A stretch of 50,956 bases of DNA. It comes from Clostridiales bacterium (GTDB taxonomy: Bacteria > Bacillota > Clostridia > Saccharofermentanales > Saccharofermentanaceae). The notes below the pieces were generated by a model. It did no database searches and was not told where the DNA came from. It saw nothing but the letters and a program-made list of their open reading frames with translations. This document shows, one piece after another, positions 48,308 through 50,956 of the stretch. The first letter of the stretch is position 1. Every line of letters starts with the position of its first letter. Location of the stretch: NCBI GenBank assembly GCA_017554745.1, contig JAFZHS010000028.1, positions 1 through 50,956 on the forward strand, given 5' to 3'. A program made the position numbers and the translations under genes.

Positions 48308-49723
48308 TCAGACTATAGTCTCAACCTTGATGGTATTGGTGTTTCCGGCCTTGCCGTTGATGAGGCCGCCCGTCATTACGACGTTGTCGCCTGCTTCAAG
48401 CTTAAGAACATCCTTGGCGACGTTCAGGCCGTGGTAGAACATGACATCCGTTGAATTAAACTCTTCGTTCAGGATCGGGATAACGCCCCAGCTTAAGTTC
48501 AGTCTTCTCCAGATCCTCTCAGATGTGGTCATGCCGATGATGTCGATAGGGCATCTGAACCTTGAGACCATTCTCGCGGTAACGCCGCTTCTCGAGTGAA
48601 CGACGATAGCCTTAGCGCCGACATCGATGGCCATCTGGCATGTGGCATGGGAGATGGCATCCAGGTTATTTCTCATATTGAATTCTTGCTTGGCGAAACG
48701 TTCCTTGTAGTTGATATGCATCTCCGTATACTCAGCTACCTGGGACATGGTCTGGACCGCTTCCACAGGATACTTGCCTGCAGCGGATTCGCCTGAGAGC
48801 ATGATAGCGGAAGAACCGTCATATACTGCGTTAGCGACATCAGAGATCTCGGCTCTTGTCGGCCTGGGATTGTTGATCATGGACTCGAGCATCTCAGTAG
48901 CGGTAATAACGCGGCGTCCCAAAAGTCTGCAGCGCTTGATGAGCTGCTTTTGTACGCTCGGCACCTCTACGAACGGGATCTCAACACCCAGGTCACCTCT
49001 TGCGATCATGATGCCTGCGCAGTATTCGGAGATCTCATCGATGTTGTCGACGCCCGCGCGGTTCTCGATCTTGGCGATAACTTCGATATTCTCACCGCCG
49101 TTGGCATCCAGGAATTCACGCATCTCTATCATGTCTTCCTTGCGCGAAACGAATGAGGCTGCAACAAAATCAATATCATTTCTGATACCGAAGATAAGGT
49201 CCTTCTTATCCTGCTCGCTAAGGAAATCCCCCTGCATTACCTTGTTAGGGAAGTTCATTGACTTCTGGTTGGAGAGTGTGCCTCCGACGATTACTTCGCA
49301 GATGACGTCATTACCCTTGATCTCTTTTACTTCGAGAATAACAAGTCCGTTGTTGATAAGCACTCTGTCACCGGGATTAAGCTGCTCGGGAAGGAGCTTG
49401 TAAGTAACCGAGACGCGTGTCTCATCGCCTTCGATATCATCTGTTGTGAGGATAAATTCGGCGCCGTCCTTAAGCTCTACCTTGCCTTCCTTGAAGGTCT
49501 TGATCCTGTACTCTGGACCCTTTGTATCGAGCATGATCGCGATGGGAAGATTCATCTTCTCCCTTACCCTCTTGATGAGGTCGATCTTTGCCTGGTGCTG
49601 TTCATGTGTACCGTGCGAAAAGTTGAGCCTTGCGACATTCATTCCCGCCTCGCACATCTTTGTCAGGGTCTCTTCGTTATCGGAAGCAGGACCTATCGTA
49701 CAAATAATCTTAGTTTTGCGCAT
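48308..49723 (-). CDS. pyk: Pyruvate kinase
   Basis: Final ATP-forming step of glycolysis. 471 residues from the ATG at 49721-49723 (GGAG about 10 nt upstream; the TTG further up is inside that SD). MRKTKIICTIGPAS starts the TIM barrel, MLDTKGPEYR is the substrate region, MIARGDLGVEIP is the metal/ADP loop, and TATEMLESMINNPRPTRAE is the signature. The extra C-terminal PEP-utiliser-like domain of Bacillus enzymes is absent. It looks monocistronic. Confidence 0.97.
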   Translation of the reverse strand: MRKTKIICTIGPASDNEETLTKMCEAGMNVARLNFSHGTHEQHQAKIDLIKRVREKMNLPIAIMLDTKGPEYRIKTFKEGKVELKDGAEFILTTDDIEGDETRVSVTYKLLPEQLNPGDRVLINNGLVILEVKEIKGNDVICEVIVGGTLSNQKSMNFPNKVMQGDFLSEQDKKDLIFGIRNDIDFVAASFVSRKEDMIEMREFLDANGGENIEVIAKIENRAGVDNIDEISEYCAGIMIARGDLGVEIPFVEVPSVQKQLIKRCRLLGRRVITATEMLESMINNPRPTRAEISDVANAVYDGSSAIMLSGESAAGKYPVEAVQTMSQVAEYTEMHINYKERFAKQEFNMRNNLDAISHATCQMAIDVGAKAIVVHSRSGVTARMVSRFRCPIDIIGMTTSERIWRRLNLSWGVIPILNEEFNSTDVMFYHGLNVAKDVLKLEAGDNVVMTGGLINGKAGNTNTIKVETIV

Positions 49724-49847
49724 ATATTTATGTCTCCTCAAAAGCCAATAAAAAAGTTTTGCCTGATTGTATCATTTGTGCCCCTAAACTTCTGCACAAT
49801 ATTGTAAAATGTTTAAGTCAATATTTTATACATTGGAGGCTTTGCTT

Positions 49848-50828
49848 ATGGCAGACGTAAGACCGGAATCCCTAAAAAGAATCACAACCAGAGAACTCGC
49901 TGACGCTTTTATCGCTGATCAGATCGCAGCAATAAAAGAGCAGGTCGGTGACAAGAAGGTCCTCCTCGCCCTTTCAGGCGGAGTAGACTCTTCAGTAGTA
50001 GCAGCACTCTTGATCAAGGCCATTGGCGAGAACCTCGTCTGCGTCCACGTTAACCACGGTCTCCTCCGCAAGGGCGAGCCTGAGATGGTATGCAAAGTCT
50101 TCAGAGACGAGCTCGGCGCTAACCTCATCTACATTGATGCTGTTGACAGATTCCTGGATCTTTTGGCAGGCGTTACAGATCCTGAGCAGAAGCGCCATAT
50201 CATCGGCGAAGAGTTCATCAAGGTCTTCGCTGAAGAAGCTGCAAAGCTCGACGGCATCTCCTTCCTCGCACAGGGCACCATCTATCCTGATATCTTAGAG
50301 AGCGAACAGGGCATCAAGGCTCACCACAACGTAGGCGGTCTTCCTCCGGAATTGGATTTCGAGCTCGTAGAACCCGTCAAGTATCTCTATAAGGACGAAG
50401 TGCGTGTTGTAGGCTCCGCTCTTGGTCTTCCCGACAACATGGTCTACCGTCAGCCTTTCCCGGGTCCCGGACTTGGCGTAAGATGCCCCGGTGCCATCAC
50501 AAGAGACCGTCTCGAAGCAGTCAGAGAATCTGATGCGATCCTCCGCGAAGAGTTCGAGAAGGCAGGCCTCGCAGGCAAGGTATGGCAGTACTTCACAGTA
50601 GTACCTGACTTCAAGTCCACAGGCATCAAGGACGGCAAGAGAGCTTTTGAGTGGCTCTGCATCGTCCGCGCCATCAACACAACAGACGTAGTCCAGGTTA
50701 CAGTCGAGCCTATCGATTACGACCTCATGTGCCGCATCACAGACCGTATCACCCACGAAGTCCCCGGCATCAACAGAGTCCTCTACGATTACACACCCAA
50801 GCCGACTGCTACAGTCGAGTACGAGTAA
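49848..50828 (+). CDS. guaA: GMP synthase ATP-pyrophosphatase subunit (no glutaminase domain)
   Basis: 326 residues. Converts XMP, ATP and ammonia to GMP. The PP-loop is LALSGGVDSSVV (about 37-48) and the XMP/dimerisation domain includes RQPFPGPGLGVRCPG and PIDYDLMCRITDRITHEVPGINRVLYDYTPKPTATVEYE. The N-terminal class I glutamine amidotransferase half of bacterial GuaA (about 190 residues) is absent. The ATG at 49848 has GGAGG 8 nt upstream, and the region before it is non-coding, so this is a true short form like archaeal GuaAb. It needs a separate glutaminase or free ammonia. The stop codon lies in a palindromic element. Confidence 0.94.
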   Translation: MADVRPESLKRITTRELADAFIADQIAAIKEQVGDKKVLLALSGGVDSSVVAALLIKAIGENLVCVHVNHGLLRKGEPEMVCKVFRDELGANLIYIDAVDRFLDLLAGVTDPEQKRHIIGEEFIKVFAEEAAKLDGISFLAQGTIYPDILESEQGIKAHHNVGGLPPELDFELVEPVKYLYKDEVRVVGSALGLPDNMVYRQPFPGPGLGVRCPGAITRDRLEAVRESDAILREEFEKAGLAGKVWQYFTVVPDFKSTGIKDGKRAFEWLCIVRAINTTDVVQVTVEPIDYDLMCRITDRITHEVPGINRVLYDYTPKPTATVEYE

Positions 50829-50905
50829 TATTATTTGCTCGCTAAGGTCCTCCGCGCTCGCAAAGCTCGCTTGTGCGGAAATCGCTCGCAAACAATATTA
50901 CTCTC
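50823..50905 (+). repeat. Long palindromic element overlapping the guaA stop codon
   Basis: It starts GAGTAATATT (TAA is the guaA stop) and ends AATATTACTCTC. GAGTAATATTATTTGC (50823-50838) pairs with GCAAACAATATTACTC (50888-50903) with one mismatch, enclosing CCGC/GCGG and GCTCGC-rich sequence. It resembles the element at 27893-27967 in its ends, its placement on a stop codon, and an internal GTGCSGAAAT word. Confidence 0.8.
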
Positions 50906-50922
50906 ATGGTTGATACATAAAC

Positions 50923-50952
50923 AAAGCTCCTGAATATTCAGGAGCTTTTTTC
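50923..50952 (+). terminator. Intrinsic terminator after guaA
   Basis: AAAGCTCCTGAAT/ATTCAGGAGCTTT perfect palindrome followed by a T-run. It lies 20 bp beyond the palindromic element. Confidence 0.92.
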
Positions 50953-50956
50953 AAGA

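Noticed and set aside
48308..48320. Terminator between the convergent membrane protein gene and pyk
   Set aside because: The stops abut and only a short GACTATAGTC palindrome without T-run is present.

Overview
The window reads as the chromosome of an anaerobic, low-to-moderate GC member of the Clostridia (Bacillota). The reasons are: a SCIFF peptide with its radical SAM maturase, a Veg homologue beside ispE, a small bacterial SRP RNA directly upstream of dnaX-ybaB-recR, formate-tetrahydrofolate ligase, a ferredoxin-type indolepyruvate oxidoreductase, Gram-positive lipoprotein signals, strong SD sequences with occasional TTG starts, and TTGACA/TATAAT-like promoters. The sporulation genes yabP/yabQ, usual between rqcP and divIC in spore formers, are absent, so a non-sporulating lineage is likely. 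No tRNA, rRNA, CRISPR array, transposase or phage gene was seen.

Layout. 1-356: 5' part of a sugar-importer ATPase (minus strand). 737-5678: arginine operon argC-argB-argD-argF plus a GNAT acetyltransferase that may supply the missing N-acetylglutamate synthase step, with an ARG box inside its promoter. 5664-7044: ispE and veg (minus). 7336-10263: fhs and a membrane-anchored beta-lactamase-fold protein lacking the catalytic motifs. 10330-14470: SRP RNA, dnaX, ybaB, recR, rqcP, divIC. 14521-17210: flavoprotein pair, a possible small RNA, and a zinc-ribbon protein with a degenerate HD domain.

17343-23526 holds the most unusual locus. A BlaI-type repressor and a BlaR1-type M56 membrane protease lie next to an operon of two large lipoproteins. 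The BlaR1 homologue has no penicillin-sensor domain. Its ectodomain instead appears to combine the two domain types found in the lipoproteins. Five TTCTACAnnTGTAGAA-like palindromes lie in the two control regions, and in both promoters one of them covers the -10 box in the same geometry. This looks like a self-contained sense-cleave-derepress circuit for an unknown envelope signal.

23611-26657: a PLP-dependent decarboxylase-family enzyme, then the SCIFF ranthipeptide precursor and maturase separated by a terminator. 26806-27705: a lipoprotein. 27962-31673: a heterodimeric ABC exporter. 31826-40000: an aromatic/organic acid catabolic region (acyl-CoA ligase, sodium:solute symporter, and the convergent operon iorA-iorB-paaI-paaK-ACT), with a cluster of TACGGATAAA inverted repeats between the converging units. 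40088-41095: a transglutaminase-like lipoprotein. 41178-46567: an odd operon combining two sugar-type ABC permeases with a MacA/HlyD-like adaptor and a MacB-like periplasmic-domain protein, with no binding protein or ATPase. 46763-50828: a polytopic membrane protein, pyruvate kinase, and a GMP synthase consisting only of the ATP-pyrophosphatase part. Two related long palindromes overlap the stop codons of the ABC exporter gene and of guaA.
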